Assembly (NCBI GenBank): GCA_041917255.1
Contig: JAYRYA010000004.1
Location: 1 to 64,000 of the forward strand
DNA: 64,000 bases
DNA from: Zoogloea sp041917255
GTDB lineage: Bacteria > Pseudomonadota > Gammaproteobacteria > Burkholderiales > Rhodocyclaceae
Direction of reading: 5' to 3'
In this document: in pieces, positions 54,318 to 63,004 of the stretch
Numbering within the stretch: position 1 is the stretch's first letter
Layout: each line of letters opens with the position of its first letter
Made by a program: the position numbers and the translations under genes
Notes under the pieces: generated by a model
Told to the model about the DNA's origin: nothing
Database searches by the model: none
What the model saw: only the letters and a program-made list of their open reading frames with translations

Positions 54318-55797
54318 GTCTGCCGAGCTGGGCCACACGCTGTCGAAGGACGAATACGCGGCCATCGAGCCGCAGCTGCGCACCGATCTGCTGAGTGCCC
54401 AGTTCGACCTGCTCGAACACAAGGATTTTGCGACCGTGATCCTCATCAACGGGATTGACGGCGCCGGCCGGGGCGAGACGGTGAATCTGCTCAACGAGTG
54501 GATGGACCCGCGCCACATCGAGGTGCACGCCTTCGACCAGCCCACCGACGAAGCGCGTCAGCGGCCCTTCCTGTGGCGTTTCTGGCGGGCGCTGCCGGCC
54601 AAGGGCAAGATCGGCATCCTGTTTGGTAACTGGTATTCCGAGCCCATCAACGAGCGCAGCTTCAAGCGGATGAAGAAGGCGCATCTGGATCAGCGCCTGT
54701 CCGAGCTCAACCGCTTCGAGGCGATGCTTGCCGCAGAGGGCGTGGTGCTCGTGAAGTTCTGGTTCCATCTCTCCCGGGCAGGGCAGAAGAAACGCCTCAA
54801 GGCGCTGGAGGCCAACCCGGATACCCGCTGGCGGGTGCGCGAGGCCGACTGGGAAATCTACGAGCACTACGACCGCTACCGTGAGGTGGCCGAGCACGTC
54901 CTGCGGCGCACGAGCACGGGCATCGCGCCGTGGGTGATCGTCGACGGCAGCGACCCGGAATACCGTGCGGTGCACGTGGGCAGGACGCTCCTTGAGCGGC
55001 TGCAGCGGCGCATCGAGTTCGTCCGCAAGGGCTATCGCACGCGCCAGACCGCGGCGCCGCTGGTGGCTGCGCCGGACGAGCGCAATCTGCTCAATGCGCT
55101 GGTGCTCGATCAGCCGATGGACAAGAAAGACTACGAGGCCCAGCTCGAAAAGCTTCAGGGCCGGCTGGCGATGGCGGTGCGCAGCGAGGCTTTCGCCAAG
55201 CGCAGCCTGGTGCTGGTCTTCGAGGGCATGGACGCGGCTGGCAAGGGTGGGGCGATCCGCCGTGTCACCGCCGCGCTGGACACCCGCCAGTATCACGTCA
55301 TCCCGATTGCCGCGCCGTCGGACGAGGAGCGCGCCCAGCCCTATCTGTGGCGCTTCTGGCGACGGGTTCCGCGAAAGGGCAAGGTGGCGATCTTCGACCG
55401 CTCCTGGTACGGCAGGGTGCTGGTGGAGCGGGTCGAGGGTTTCTGCACCGAGGCAGACTGGATGCGCGCCTACGCCGAGATCAACGACTTCGAGGATCAG
55501 CTCGTGTCGGCCGGGGCCATCGTGGTGAAGTTCTGGCTGTCGGTGAGCGATGCGGAACAGCTGCGTCGCTTCAAGGCGCGGGAAGAAGAAGCCTTCAAGC
55601 GCTACAAGATCACTCCGGATGACTGGCGCAACCGCGAGAAGTGGCCGCTCTACGAACCCGCGGTCTGCGACATGATCGACCGCACCAGCACCGAAAACGC
55701 CGCCTGGACCCTCGTCGAGGCCGATAACAAATATTATGCTCGAGTAAAGATTCTGCGCGTTCTGGTCGATAAGCTCGAATCGGCCCTGACGCATTGA
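54310..55797 (+). CDS. pap: Polyphosphate:AMP phosphotransferase (two-domain PPK2)
   Basis: 495 residues from the ATG at 54310, the length known for Acinetobacter/Pseudomonas PAP. Two PPK2 domains in tandem: N-terminal (about 20-250) and C-terminal (about 270-490). The second has a full Walker A-like loop FEGMDAAGKGGAIRRVT and the lid WRFWRRVPRKGKVAIFDRSW; the first has GIDGAGRGETVNLL with Arg in place of the loop Lys and is probably not catalytic. The enzyme uses polyphosphate to turn AMP into ADP. Its presence suggests a polyphosphate-storing organism. It is co-transcribed with rsmE. Confidence 0.92.
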   Translation: MFESAELGHTLSKDEYAAIEPQLRTDLLSAQFDLLEHKDFATVILINGIDGAGRGETVNLLNEWMDPRHIEVHAFDQPTDEARQRPFLWRFWRALPAKGKIGILFGNWYSEPINERSFKRMKKAHLDQRLSELNRFEAMLAAEGVVLVKFWFHLSRAGQKKRLKALEANPDTRWRVREADWEIYEHYDRYREVAEHVLRRTSTGIAPWVIVDGSDPEYRAVHVGRTLLERLQRRIEFVRKGYRTRQTAAPLVAAPDERNLLNALVLDQPMDKKDYEAQLEKLQGRLAMAVRSEAFAKRSLVLVFEGMDAAGKGGAIRRVTAALDTRQYHVIPIAAPSDEERAQPYLWRFWRRVPRKGKVAIFDRSWYGRVLVERVEGFCTEADWMRAYAEINDFEDQLVSAGAIVVKFWLSVSDAEQLRRFKAREEEAFKRYKITPDDWRNREKWPLYEPAVCDMIDRTSTENAAWTLVEADNKYYARVKILRVLVDKLESALTH

Positions 55798-55827
55798 CCC
55801 GGAAGACCGTTTGTCCGATCTCTCTCC

Positions 55828-57198
55828 ATGGCTGTGGAACAACCCGTGAACTCACCCGAAAATTCGCCAGCGCTCGTACCGAACAACGATCTTTCCCAGC
55901 GTTTCGTAGCTTGGGTGCGGGCCGCTGCACCCTTCATCCACGCCTTCCGTGGGAAGACCTTCGTGCTCGGCTTTGGCGGCGAGGTGGCTGCCGGCCAGCT
56001 GGCCGAGAAGCTCGCCTACGACTGCAATCTGCTGGCAGCCCTGGGCGTGCGGCTGGTGCTGGTGCATGGCGCGCGTCCGCAGATCGAGGCCGAGCTGGCC
56101 CGGCGCGGGCTCACGCCGCGCTATCACAACGGTCTGCGCGTCACCGACGCAGCAGCGCTCGAATGCGTGAAGGCGGCGGTGGCGGTCACCCGTATCGAAG
56201 TTGAGGCGCTGCTGTCGCAAGGCTTGCCCAATACCCCGATGGCCGGCAGCTACATGCGCGTGACGGGCGGCAACTTCGTCACTGCCAAGCCGGTGGGGGT
56301 GGTGGATGGTGTCGATTACGGTTTCACGGGGGCGGTGCGCAAGGTGATCGCCGAGGAAATCGCCGCCGACCTGGATCAACAGAACGTGGTGCTCATGTCG
56401 TCCCTCGGCGTGTCGCCCGCCGGGGAGATCTTCAACATGAGCATGGAGGCGGTGGCCGAGGCCGTCGCCATTGCCCTCAAGGCGGAGAAACTGATCTACC
56501 TGTGCGATGCGCCGGGTTTGCTGGACAAGCACGGCAGCCTGATCGAGGCGACCACCGCCGACGATGCGGAAGCCATGCTGAAGGCCGGGGAGGGAATGAC
56601 CGAGGATCTGGACCTCTATCTGCCCTGTGCGATCCGCGCGGTGCGCAAGGGCGTCGGCCGTGCTCACCTGATCGACCGGGACAAGGATGGCGGCCTGCTT
56701 CTGGAGTTTTTCACTCCGCTGGGGGTGGGCACTGTGGTGACCCGCGATCCGCTGTTCCGCCTGCGTGAGGCGACCATCGAGGATGTAGGCGCGCTGGGCG
56801 CAGTGATCGCCCCGATGGAGGCCGATGGCACCCTGGTGCGGCGTAGCCGCGAGCGGCTGGAGGCCGAGATCGAGCGTTTCACTGTCGTCGAGTACGACGG
56901 TGTGCTGGTGGGCTGTGCGGCGCTGTATCCGTTCATCGACGAGCGTGCCGCCGAAATGGCCTGCGTGGCGGTAGTGCCGGAGCATCGCCGGGCCGGGTTG
57001 GGCGAGATGCTGCTCAAGCGCATGGAGTCCCGGGCTCGGGCGATAGGCGTCGAGCGCTTGTTCGTGCTCACCACCCGTACCTCCGACTGGTTCCGGGAGC
57101 GGGGTTTCCGCCAGGCGCCGCCCGAAGATCTTCCGCGGCAGAAGCGTGAGATGTACGACGTGAGCCGCCGCTCCAAGGTTTTCATGAAAATGCTGTGA
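55828..57198 (+). CDS. argA: N-acetylglutamate synthase ArgA
   Basis: 456 residues. N-terminal amino-acid-kinase-like domain (about 25-290: FVAWVRAAAPFIHAFRGKTF, LVLVHGARPQIEAELARRG, GVDYGFTGAVRKV, LGVSPAGEIFNM) joined to a GNAT acetyltransferase (about 310-456: REATIEDVGALGAVIAPMEA, CVAVVPEHRRAGLGEMLLKR, LFVLTTRTSDWFRERGF). It makes N-acetylglutamate from acetyl-CoA and glutamate, the first step of arginine synthesis, and is normally feedback-inhibited by arginine at the kinase-like domain. Confidence 0.95.
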   Translation: MAVEQPVNSPENSPALVPNNDLSQRFVAWVRAAAPFIHAFRGKTFVLGFGGEVAAGQLAEKLAYDCNLLAALGVRLVLVHGARPQIEAELARRGLTPRYHNGLRVTDAAALECVKAAVAVTRIEVEALLSQGLPNTPMAGSYMRVTGGNFVTAKPVGVVDGVDYGFTGAVRKVIAEEIAADLDQQNVVLMSSLGVSPAGEIFNMSMEAVAEAVAIALKAEKLIYLCDAPGLLDKHGSLIEATTADDAEAMLKAGEGMTEDLDLYLPCAIRAVRKGVGRAHLIDRDKDGGLLLEFFTPLGVGTVVTRDPLFRLREATIEDVGALGAVIAPMEADGTLVRRSRERLEAEIERFTVVEYDGVLVGCAALYPFIDERAAEMACVAVVPEHRRAGLGEMLLKRMESRARAIGVERLFVLTTRTSDWFRERGFRQAPPEDLPRQKREMYDVSRRSKVFMKML

Positions 57199-57359
57199 GC
57201 GGCGCTGCCGCGAAAGTGACTGTGTGAGTTTCCGACTCCTTCGCCCGGTTTTTCTGCCACGAATCGGCCTGCAGGCTGGCGCCGGCCTGGGGCTCGTGAC
57301 GTCGGCAGCGCCGGCCTGGGCCGCGCTGCCCGAGCCGTTCGCCTCTCCCGTCGTTACGA

Positions 57360-57474
57360 TCTGCGCCGGGCTGGTCGCCATGCTCGGGACGGCCGGTGGG
57401 ATTTACACGGCGCTTCTGCGCCGGGCTGGTCGCCATGCTCGGGACGGCCGGTGGGATTTACACGGCGCTTCTGC
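57360..57474 (+). repeat. 55-bp perfect tandem duplication
   Basis: Copy one begins at 57360 and copy two at 57415, 55 bases each, followed by a short common CTGCG. Fifty-five is not a multiple of three, so it breaks the frame of the PAS-GGDEF gene between its membrane segment and the rest. Deleting one copy restores one continuous frame from 57224 to 58931. Confidence 0.93.
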
Positions 57475-58931
57475 GTCGTCGGCTTGCCACTTGCGAGGCT
57501 GAACTTGCCGCGCGTCGGGAGGCGCCGTTCGTGTCGCGCGAGCCCGGCGATCATCCCGCGGCGCAGCCGGCGTCGGATATTGGCCAGTATTTCCAGCAGG
57601 CGGTGGTGGATGGTCTCAGCCTAGAGGCTTGGGTCGATCGGGACGGGCGCTTTTTCTGGGTGAGTCAGGTGATCGAGCGCTACACCGGGCGCACCGCAGC
57701 AGAGGTGCTGGAGGGTGACTTCATCGATCTGGTCGTCTATGAACGCGACCGAAGCTACTGCCGGGATCAGATTCGCCAGGCGCTGGCCAATGGGCAGATC
57801 AGCGAATTCGAGCTGAGGCTCGTCAGCGGCAATCGCGGTGTGCAGTGGATCAGCTGCCATTGGCATCCGATCCGCGACGGCAACGGGCTGCTGCTCGGGC
57901 TGCGGGTCACGATGAGCGATGTGCAGGCGCGCAAGGAGGCCGAGTTCAAGCTCCTCGAAACCGTTGCTGCCCTGCGCCGCGCCCAGGCCTTGTCCGAGCA
58001 CTATCTGCGGCGCAGCAACGAGGAGCGTTCGCGCCTGTCTGCCCTGCTCGATGTGGTGCGGATGGGCATCCTGTTCATGGACGCCGACCGGCGTGTGGTC
58101 TACTGCAATCGCGCCCTCTACGAGATCTGGCGCATGACCGACGGCGACGGCTATGTCGGCGTGCGGGATGTGGTGATCCAGCAGCATGTGCTGCAGTTTG
58201 TGGCCGATCCCGAGGCTTACATGGAGCACGTCAATCATGTGCTCAGTCACCGGGCGCCCAGCGAGCCGTACGAGATCCTGTTCGGCGACGGGCGGATCGT
58301 CACCGATTTCTCAAGGGTTGTACCGGGGCCGGACGGGGGGCGCTCCCTCGGGCGAATCTGGGTTTTCGAGGATGTCACGGAGCAGCGTAAGGTGGCTCGG
58401 CAGCTGCTGCATATGGCCGAGCGCGATCCCCTCACCAATCTGTACAACCGTCGGCGCTTTCACGAGGAGCTGGCGCGGATGCTCGCCGACAGTCACCGCC
58501 ATCGGGAATGCGTCGGGCTGCTGGTGATCGATCTGGACGGCTTCAAGCCGGTGAACGACAGCTTCGGGCATCAGGCCGGCGACGAGGTGCTGGTGGATCT
58601 GGCGAGAGAACTCGGGGCGGTGGTCCGGCGCAACGAAATGTTCTTCCGGCTGGGCGGCGATGAATTCGCGATTCTCGTGCCGTCGGCCTCTGCCAGCGAG
58701 ATTTCCGAACTCGCCCGCCGACTGTGCGTGTGCATCGCCGGGCTGAGCTTCACGTTTGACGGTCAGCCGGCGGGGGTGACGGCCAGCATCGGCATTGCCC
58801 TCAGCAGTGCCAGCGGGCGCGAGCCCGAAAGCCTGATCGGCGCGGCGGACCGGGCGATGTACCTGGCCAAGGCGCTGGGCGGCAACTGCTGGCAGTTCGC
58901 GCAGGAAGCGATCGGCGAGACCGTGGAGTAA
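57396..58931 (+). CDS. PAS-PAS-GGDEF diguanylate cyclase with disrupted N-terminus
   Basis: The original gene very probably starts at the GTG 57224, whose frame encodes a leader and membrane helix (PRIGLQAGAGLGLVTSAAPA; GLVAMLGTAGGIYTALL). A 55-bp tandem duplication shifts the frame, so only the part from the GTG at 57396 (or the ATG at 57435) is continuous. It keeps the second copy of the helix GLVAMLGTAGGIYTALLRRR, then a PAS domain (about 55-175), a second PAS-like domain (about 210-330; GILFMDADRRVVYCNRALYE) and GGDEF (about 335-505; RDPLTNLYNRRRF, IDLDGFKPVNDSFGH, LGGDEFAI). The inhibitory site is RRNE, not RxxD, so feedback control may be weak. Activity may survive from the internal start. 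Confidence 0.82.
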   Translation: MGFTRRFCAGLVAMLGTAGGIYTALLRRRLATCEAELAARREAPFVSREPGDHPAAQPASDIGQYFQQAVVDGLSLEAWVDRDGRFFWVSQVIERYTGRTAAEVLEGDFIDLVVYERDRSYCRDQIRQALANGQISEFELRLVSGNRGVQWISCHWHPIRDGNGLLLGLRVTMSDVQARKEAEFKLLETVAALRRAQALSEHYLRRSNEERSRLSALLDVVRMGILFMDADRRVVYCNRALYEIWRMTDGDGYVGVRDVVIQQHVLQFVADPEAYMEHVNHVLSHRAPSEPYEILFGDGRIVTDFSRVVPGPDGGRSLGRIWVFEDVTEQRKVARQLLHMAERDPLTNLYNRRRFHEELARMLADSHRHRECVGLLVIDLDGFKPVNDSFGHQAGDEVLVDLARELGAVVRRNEMFFRLGGDEFAILVPSASASEISELARRLCVCIAGLSFTFDGQPAGVTASIGIALSSASGREPESLIGAADRAMYLAKALGGNCWQFAQEAIGETVE

Positions 58932-58964
58932 CCTGGTTCAATCGCCCAAAGCCCGCGCTGACTC

Positions 58965-58970
58965 TATAAT
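58965..58970 (+). promoter_or_regulatory. Perfect -10 hexamer (TATAAT) before yggX
   Basis: TATAAT lies 60 nt before the yggX start codon. A -35 box at normal spacing is not evident. Confidence 0.4.
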
Positions 58971-59029
58971 CACGGCACCTGCCGGCGAGGGTCTGCTCGC
59001 GCCGGCATCCCCAACTCATGAGGTGAAAC

Positions 59030-59302
59030 ATGGCACGGATGGTCAATTGTGTGAAGCTCGGCCGCGAGGCTGAAGGTCTGGATCTCCCGCCGCTTCCCGG
59101 CGAACTGGGAAAGCGTGTCTTCGAGAACGTCTCGAAGGAAGGCTGGCAGCAGTGGGTGCGGCATCAGACGATGCTGATCAACGAGAACCGTCTCAACCTG
59201 ATGGACGCCCGGGCCCGCAAGTATCTGGCCGAACAGATGGAGCGTTACTTTTTTGGCGGCGGTGCGGATCAGGTCAGCGGTTACGTTCCGCCCCAGCAGT
59301 AA
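59030..59302 (+). CDS. yggX: Fe(II)-trafficking / oxidative damage protection protein YggX
   Basis: 90 residues, full length. Diagnostic opening MARMVNCVKLGREAEGLDLP with Cys7, followed by PPLPGELGKRVFENVSKEGW and HQTMLINENRLNLMDARARK, then EQMERYFFGG. YggX protects iron-sulfur clusters and moves iron in the cytoplasm. GAGGTGAAAC lies just before the ATG. A TATAAT hexamer upstream and a strong terminator downstream suggest a monocistronic unit. Confidence 0.95.
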   Translation: MARMVNCVKLGREAEGLDLPPLPGELGKRVFENVSKEGWQQWVRHQTMLINENRLNLMDARARKYLAEQMERYFFGGGADQVSGYVPPQQ

Positions 59303-59344
59303 GCGCGGTTTGTTGGCTGGCGGTGACGCTGGCGTTTGCGTGCG

Positions 59345-59369
59345 ACGGCCCCGGTATCGGGGCCGTTTT
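59345..59369 (+). terminator. Rho-independent terminator after yggX
   Basis: ACGGCCCC (59345-59352) pairs with GGGGCCGT (59359-59366), followed by TTTTC. The minus-strand FlhB-like gene stops at 59369, so the hairpin may end both. Confidence 0.82.
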
Positions 59370-59671
59370 CATTTGGTGAGCGGTTTGGTGCCCGTCTGGT
59401 TGTTCTCGATGGCGTACAGCCAGGCCAGCAGCTCGGCGACCGCCACATAGAGTTCGGGTGGAATGCGGGCGTCCAGATCGACCTGCATGAGCAGGGCGAC
59501 CAGTTCGGGGGATTCGTGGACGTAAACGCCCGCGTCCTTTGCTCGGCTGATGATTTCGGTGGCGATCAGGCCGCGGCCCTTGGCCACGACGGTTGGCGCC
59601 GCCTGGCCCGCGGTGTAGGCGAGGGCGACGGCCTCGGCGCGCTGTTCTCCCGGGTGCTCGGGGCGGTTCAC
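59369..59671 (-). CDS. FlhB C-terminal-domain homologue (stand-alone)
   Basis: 100 residues from a GTG at 59671 that overlaps the fliK stop (GTGA). The segment AEAVALAYTAGQAAPTVVAKG, then GLIATEIISRAKDAGVYVHE and SPELVALLMQVDLDARIPPE followed by LYVAVAELLAWLY, is the cytoplasmic domain of FlhB/YscU export-gate proteins, without their four membrane helices and without the NPTH autocleavage motif. Such FlhB-like pieces exist next to fliK in many flagellar loci and may take part in the hook-to-filament switch with FliK. Translational coupling to fliK supports that. Confidence 0.85.
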   Translation of the reverse strand: MNRPEHPGEQRAEAVALAYTAGQAAPTVVAKGRGLIATEIISRAKDAGVYVHESPELVALLMQVDLDARIPPELYVAVAELLAWLYAIENNQTGTKPLTK

Positions 59672-60741
59672 GGCGTGCTCCGGCGTTCGGCGACGAGGCC
59701 GGTGAGGGGCACGTTGGCGGCGGCGAGGGCATCGGCGAGCTGTTGCTGGCCCGCGTCGAGGGCGTTGCGGGTGCTGTCGCTGTCGGCGATCAGGCGCATG
59801 GCGACGCCGGCAGGGGTGAGGTGGAGCCGCGCCTCGACACCGCCCAGGCCGGGCAGGGTGAGGCGCAGGGTGGTATTCCAGTAGGGTTCGGCGCCTTCTT
59901 CCGCTGCGGCGCGATCCTGTTCTGGGTCTTCGATCTCCCATTCCATCATCTGTCCGGGCCACACCTGACCTTGCCACACCATGTGCTGGGTGGCGATGGC
60001 GTCGAGTTGCTGATGGACCAGCGGCAGGAGGCGTTCGGGGATGGGCGACGGGCTGTCGGCGACGGGGCGCTGCGTGGTGGCGACCGTGGCGTCGTTTGTC
60101 GCGACGGTGACGGATGCGCTCGCGGACTCGGCGGTGGCCGGGGCAACGGCGAAACGACCCTGGGGCTCCTGCTTGAGGCTGGTGGTATCGACCTGGCCGG
60201 CCAGCCAACGGGCCTGATGGGATTCGTAGAACAGCCCGCTCTGACCGACGGCGTTGCCGAGTCTGGCGGCGAGCTGGGCGGCGCCGGCGCCCGGCGAGGG
60301 GGGGGAGGCGAGCAGGGGTTCTCCGCCGGCAAGGCTGGCGGTTTCGGCGGCGGGCTGGCCCGTCAGGAGAAAGCTGATCAGCTTGCCGGTCTGGCTGAGG
60401 GCAGGCCGGCTGGCGGCTGCTGCGGTGTCGGTTGTCGGCTGGGCAAGGGTGGCGAAGACCGCCCGGGGCGTGACGTGGCTGACGATCAGTTCGAGGGTGT
60501 CGCCAGCCTTGACGGACTGGGGTAGGGCCAGGGTGACCTCACGCCCATTGACGCGCGCGAGAAAGGTGTCGTCGGCGCTGGTGGCCTGCAGGTTGGCGAC
60601 GATGCGCTGGCCGGGCGCAAAGTCGGGAAGATGCTCGGAGATGCGCTTGACGCGGGCCAGGGGTGCGACGGTCGGCTCGCCCTGGAAGAAACTCGCCTCG
60701 GTGAGCATCCGGAGGCGGGCAGCGAGATCGCCGGGGATCAT
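59668..60741 (-). CDS. fliK: Flagellar hook-length control protein FliK
   Basis: 357 residues from the ATG at 60741. The N-terminal half is low in conserved motifs, as usual; the C-terminal domain is typical (about 230-357): LLPLVHQQLDAIATQHMVWQ, QVWPGQMMEWEIEDPEQDR, TLRLTLPGLGGVEARLHLTP and SDSTRNALDAGQQQLADALA. FliK measures the hook and switches export specificity to filament proteins through FlhB. Its final TGA overlaps the GTG of an FlhB-domain gene. Confidence 0.85.
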   Translation of the reverse strand: MIPGDLAARLRMLTEASFFQGEPTVAPLARVKRISEHLPDFAPGQRIVANLQATSADDTFLARVNGREVTLALPQSVKAGDTLELIVSHVTPRAVFATLAQPTTDTAAAASRPALSQTGKLISFLLTGQPAAETASLAGGEPLLASPPSPGAGAAQLAARLGNAVGQSGLFYESHQARWLAGQVDTTSLKQEPQGRFAVAPATAESASASVTVATNDATVATTQRPVADSPSPIPERLLPLVHQQLDAIATQHMVWQGQVWPGQMMEWEIEDPEQDRAAAEEGAEPYWNTTLRLTLPGLGGVEARLHLTPAGVAMRLIADSDSTRNALDAGQQQLADALAAANVPLTGLVAERRSTP

Positions 60742-60770
60742 GACGGCCTCGTCAGCCCGCCAGCATTGGA

Positions 60771-61118
60771 TCAGGCGTCGCCGTTGTTGTCGCCGTAGGC
60801 GTTGCGCAGATTGCGTTCGCGCACGCCGCCGGAGAGCATCTGGCGGACGCTGTCCATCCACGGTTCGGTGTGGACGCGGACTTCCTTGTCGTCGTCGAGG
60901 ATGCGCCGGATCAGGGCGATCTTGCGTGCGCGTTCGTCTTCGGACATGCGTCGGGGGCGGCTGGGGAAGGCCAGGGCTTCTTCGACGCCGATGCGGTCGC
61001 GCAGCGAGGCGACCTGTTTTTCAAGGCGCGTCAGGCGATCCCAGTCGTTGGCGCGTGCCGCATCCACCATTTCGGTGGAGTAGTTGCTCATCTGTTCCAG
61101 GAGGGCGAGGGAACTCAT
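60771..61118 (-). CDS. fliT: Flagellar export chaperone FliT
   Basis: 115 residues, alpha-helical: LEQMSNYSTEMVDAARANDW followed by DRLTRLEKQVASLRDRI and, after a Pro break, ARKIALIRRILDDDKEVRVH then EPWMDSVRQMLSGG. This matches FliT-like proteins found after fliS. FliT keeps the cap protein FliD in an export-ready form and tends to bind FlhDC. It lies 18 bp after fliS and 29 bp before fliK. Confidence 0.85.
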   Translation of the reverse strand: MSSLALLEQMSNYSTEMVDAARANDWDRLTRLEKQVASLRDRIGVEEALAFPSRPRRMSEDERARKIALIRRILDDDKEVRVHTEPWMDSVRQMLSGGVRERNLRNAYGDNNGDA

Positions 61119-61136
61119 GAAGATGTCTCCGGCAAT

Positions 61137-61550
61137 CTATTGGCCTGCCTGGTCGGCATTACCGATGGCGGCCCAGGCTTCTTTCAGTTCGGTGAGCAGT
61201 TGAGTGACTTCATCCATCGCAGGCCGGCTGTTGTGCAGGTTAGCGTAGAGAAGCCGCTGTGTCATGTAGTCGTAGAGCGCGCCCAGGCGTTGGGCGAGAT
61301 CGCCGCCAGCCTCGTAGTCGAGGCTGACCTTGAGGCCGTTGAGGATGATCTCGATGGCCTTCGAAATGGCTGTTCCCTTGGCGGGGACATCCTTGTTGTC
61401 GAGGGCAATGGCGGCGGTTCCGACCTGCAGGATGGCGCCTTCGAACAGCATGAGGATCAGCTTGTGGGGGTCGGCGGTGGAAACGCCGGTCTCGACGCCG
61501 ATGGCGCTGTAGGCAGCGGCGCCACGACGGGCCGCGAGTCCAAAGGACAT
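61137..61550 (-). CDS. fliS: Flagellin export chaperone FliS
   Basis: 137 residues: AYSAIGVETGVSTADPHKLI, LMLFEGAILQVGTAAIALDN and ISKAIEIILNGLKVSLDYEA then GGDLAQRLGALYDYMTQRLL, the standard four-helix FliS pattern. It binds the C-terminal part of flagellin and prevents premature polymerisation in the cytoplasm. It lies 21 bp after fliD. Confidence 0.94.
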   Translation of the reverse strand: MSFGLAARRGAAAYSAIGVETGVSTADPHKLILMLFEGAILQVGTAAIALDNKDVPAKGTAISKAIEIILNGLKVSLDYEAGGDLAQRLGALYDYMTQRLLYANLHNSRPAMDEVTQLLTELKEAWAAIGNADQAGQ

Positions 61551-61571
61551 GTAATTGTTCTCCGGTCGGGG

Positions 61572-62966
61572 TTAGTTGCTGGCCATGTTGCTGAGAATGC
61601 TCAGTTGCTGCGACAGGTAACTGCTGGTGGTGGTCATGCTCGTCATGGCAGTGTCCAGCGCGGTGAACTTGGCGCGGTAGGTTTTCTCGATGGAGGTCAG
61701 GCGAGTCTCGTAGGCGTCGATCTGGTTGCCGATCGATTTGATGCTGCTGTTGAGGCCGTCGGTGCGGCTGGCGATGACGCCATTGCTGGCAAGCAAATTG
61801 GTGGTGGTGGTCTTGAGGGTGCTGCCGAATGCGCCGATCACCTCCGCCGTGGCCGAAAAATTGGTGCTCGCCGCTTTGTCGAACTTGGTGCTGTCGATCT
61901 TCAGGCTGCCGTCGCTCTGAAAGGCGATGCCGATGTCGCTGAGCGTCTTGAACGTGGCGCTGCTCAGGGCGTCGGGCACACTGCTGATGGCATTGCGCAC
62001 CTGAGACTGAACGCTGCGCAAGGTCGAATCGCCATTGAGCACTGCGGCGGTCTTCGTTGTGGCGTTGTAAGCGCCCAGGCTTTTCAGCGAGCTGTTGAGG
62101 CTGTTGTACGCGCTTACGAAGGTGTCGAGCTTGCTTTTCAGATCGGTGTTGTCCCGGGTGACCGAGAGCGTTGTCGTGCCGGTCTTGGTGAGTTCCAGGT
62201 TCACGCCGTCGATGGCATCGGTAATCTTGTTGCCCTTGGTGGCAATCGAGATGCCTTGCATCTTGACCACGGCATCGGTGGCCGCCTGCGTCTGAGTAAA
62301 CGCGCCGGAAGCGGCTATCGGGCTGCCCGGCGCCGCCGGATCGATGAAGGTTGCGGTGCCGCCGATGGTGACTGCGTTGGATGTGCCGCCGTCCGTGGCG
62401 GTGAGCAGCAGGTTCTGCTTGCCGCTGGTGTCTGTGACGATCGATGCGCTGACGCCGGCATCGGCCTTGTTGATGGCATCCCGCACGCCGGCCAGGGTGT
62501 TCTGACCACTTTCGATGGTGACGGTGCTTGTCGTGCTGCCCTTGGTGAACGTGAGGGTGCGGGTGCTGTCCGCGCCGAAATCGATGACCGGATCCCCGGC
62601 CGCGTAGGTCTTACCGAGTGCGTGGCGCTGGTTGGTGGCCAGGGTAGTGACTTCGAGCGAGTAGGTGCCGGCGACCGCAGAACTGGTCGTTGTTGCCGTT
62701 GCGATGGTCGAATCGGCAAGAGTTGCCTTGTAAGCGGACAAAGATGCCGCTGCGGAACTGCCGATTGCCGGTGTCAGGGCTTTGGCGGCAGTTTGCAAGG
62801 TCGATAGGGCGCTCTTGAGCGTTCCGAGGGCGGAGATCTTTGACTCGTAGCTGCTCTGACGCGTCTGGAGTTTCGTAAGGGGCTGTTTTTCAACAGACAT
62901 CAGCGAGCTGACAAGCGATTCGACGTTAATGCCCGAGCCGACGCCAGCTGATGAGATTGTGGCCAT
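61572..62966 (-). CDS. fliD: Flagellar filament cap protein FliD
   Basis: 464 residues: MATISSAGVGSGINVESLVS then LMSVEKQPLTKLQTRQSSYE and, in the middle, an immunoglobulin-like region with repeats of TSAVAGTYSLEVTTLATNQ; the end DAYETRLTSIEKTYRAKFTA then SYLSQQLSILSNMASN is the D0 helix. The pentameric cap guides flagellin folding at the filament tip. A sigma-28 promoter lies 39-65 nt upstream. First gene of the fliD-fliS-fliT-fliK-FlhB' operon. Confidence 0.94.
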   Translation of the reverse strand: MATISSAGVGSGINVESLVSSLMSVEKQPLTKLQTRQSSYESKISALGTLKSALSTLQTAAKALTPAIGSSAAASLSAYKATLADSTIATATTTSSAVAGTYSLEVTTLATNQRHALGKTYAAGDPVIDFGADSTRTLTFTKGSTTSTVTIESGQNTLAGVRDAINKADAGVSASIVTDTSGKQNLLLTATDGGTSNAVTIGGTATFIDPAAPGSPIAASGAFTQTQAATDAVVKMQGISIATKGNKITDAIDGVNLELTKTGTTTLSVTRDNTDLKSKLDTFVSAYNSLNSSLKSLGAYNATTKTAAVLNGDSTLRSVQSQVRNAISSVPDALSSATFKTLSDIGIAFQSDGSLKIDSTKFDKAASTNFSATAEVIGAFGSTLKTTTTNLLASNGVIASRTDGLNSSIKSIGNQIDAYETRLTSIEKTYRAKFTALDTAMTSMTTTSSYLSQQLSILSNMASN

Positions 62967-63004
62967 GATGGACCCCTTGTGATGCGGTGATGCGATTGGC
63001 AGAA

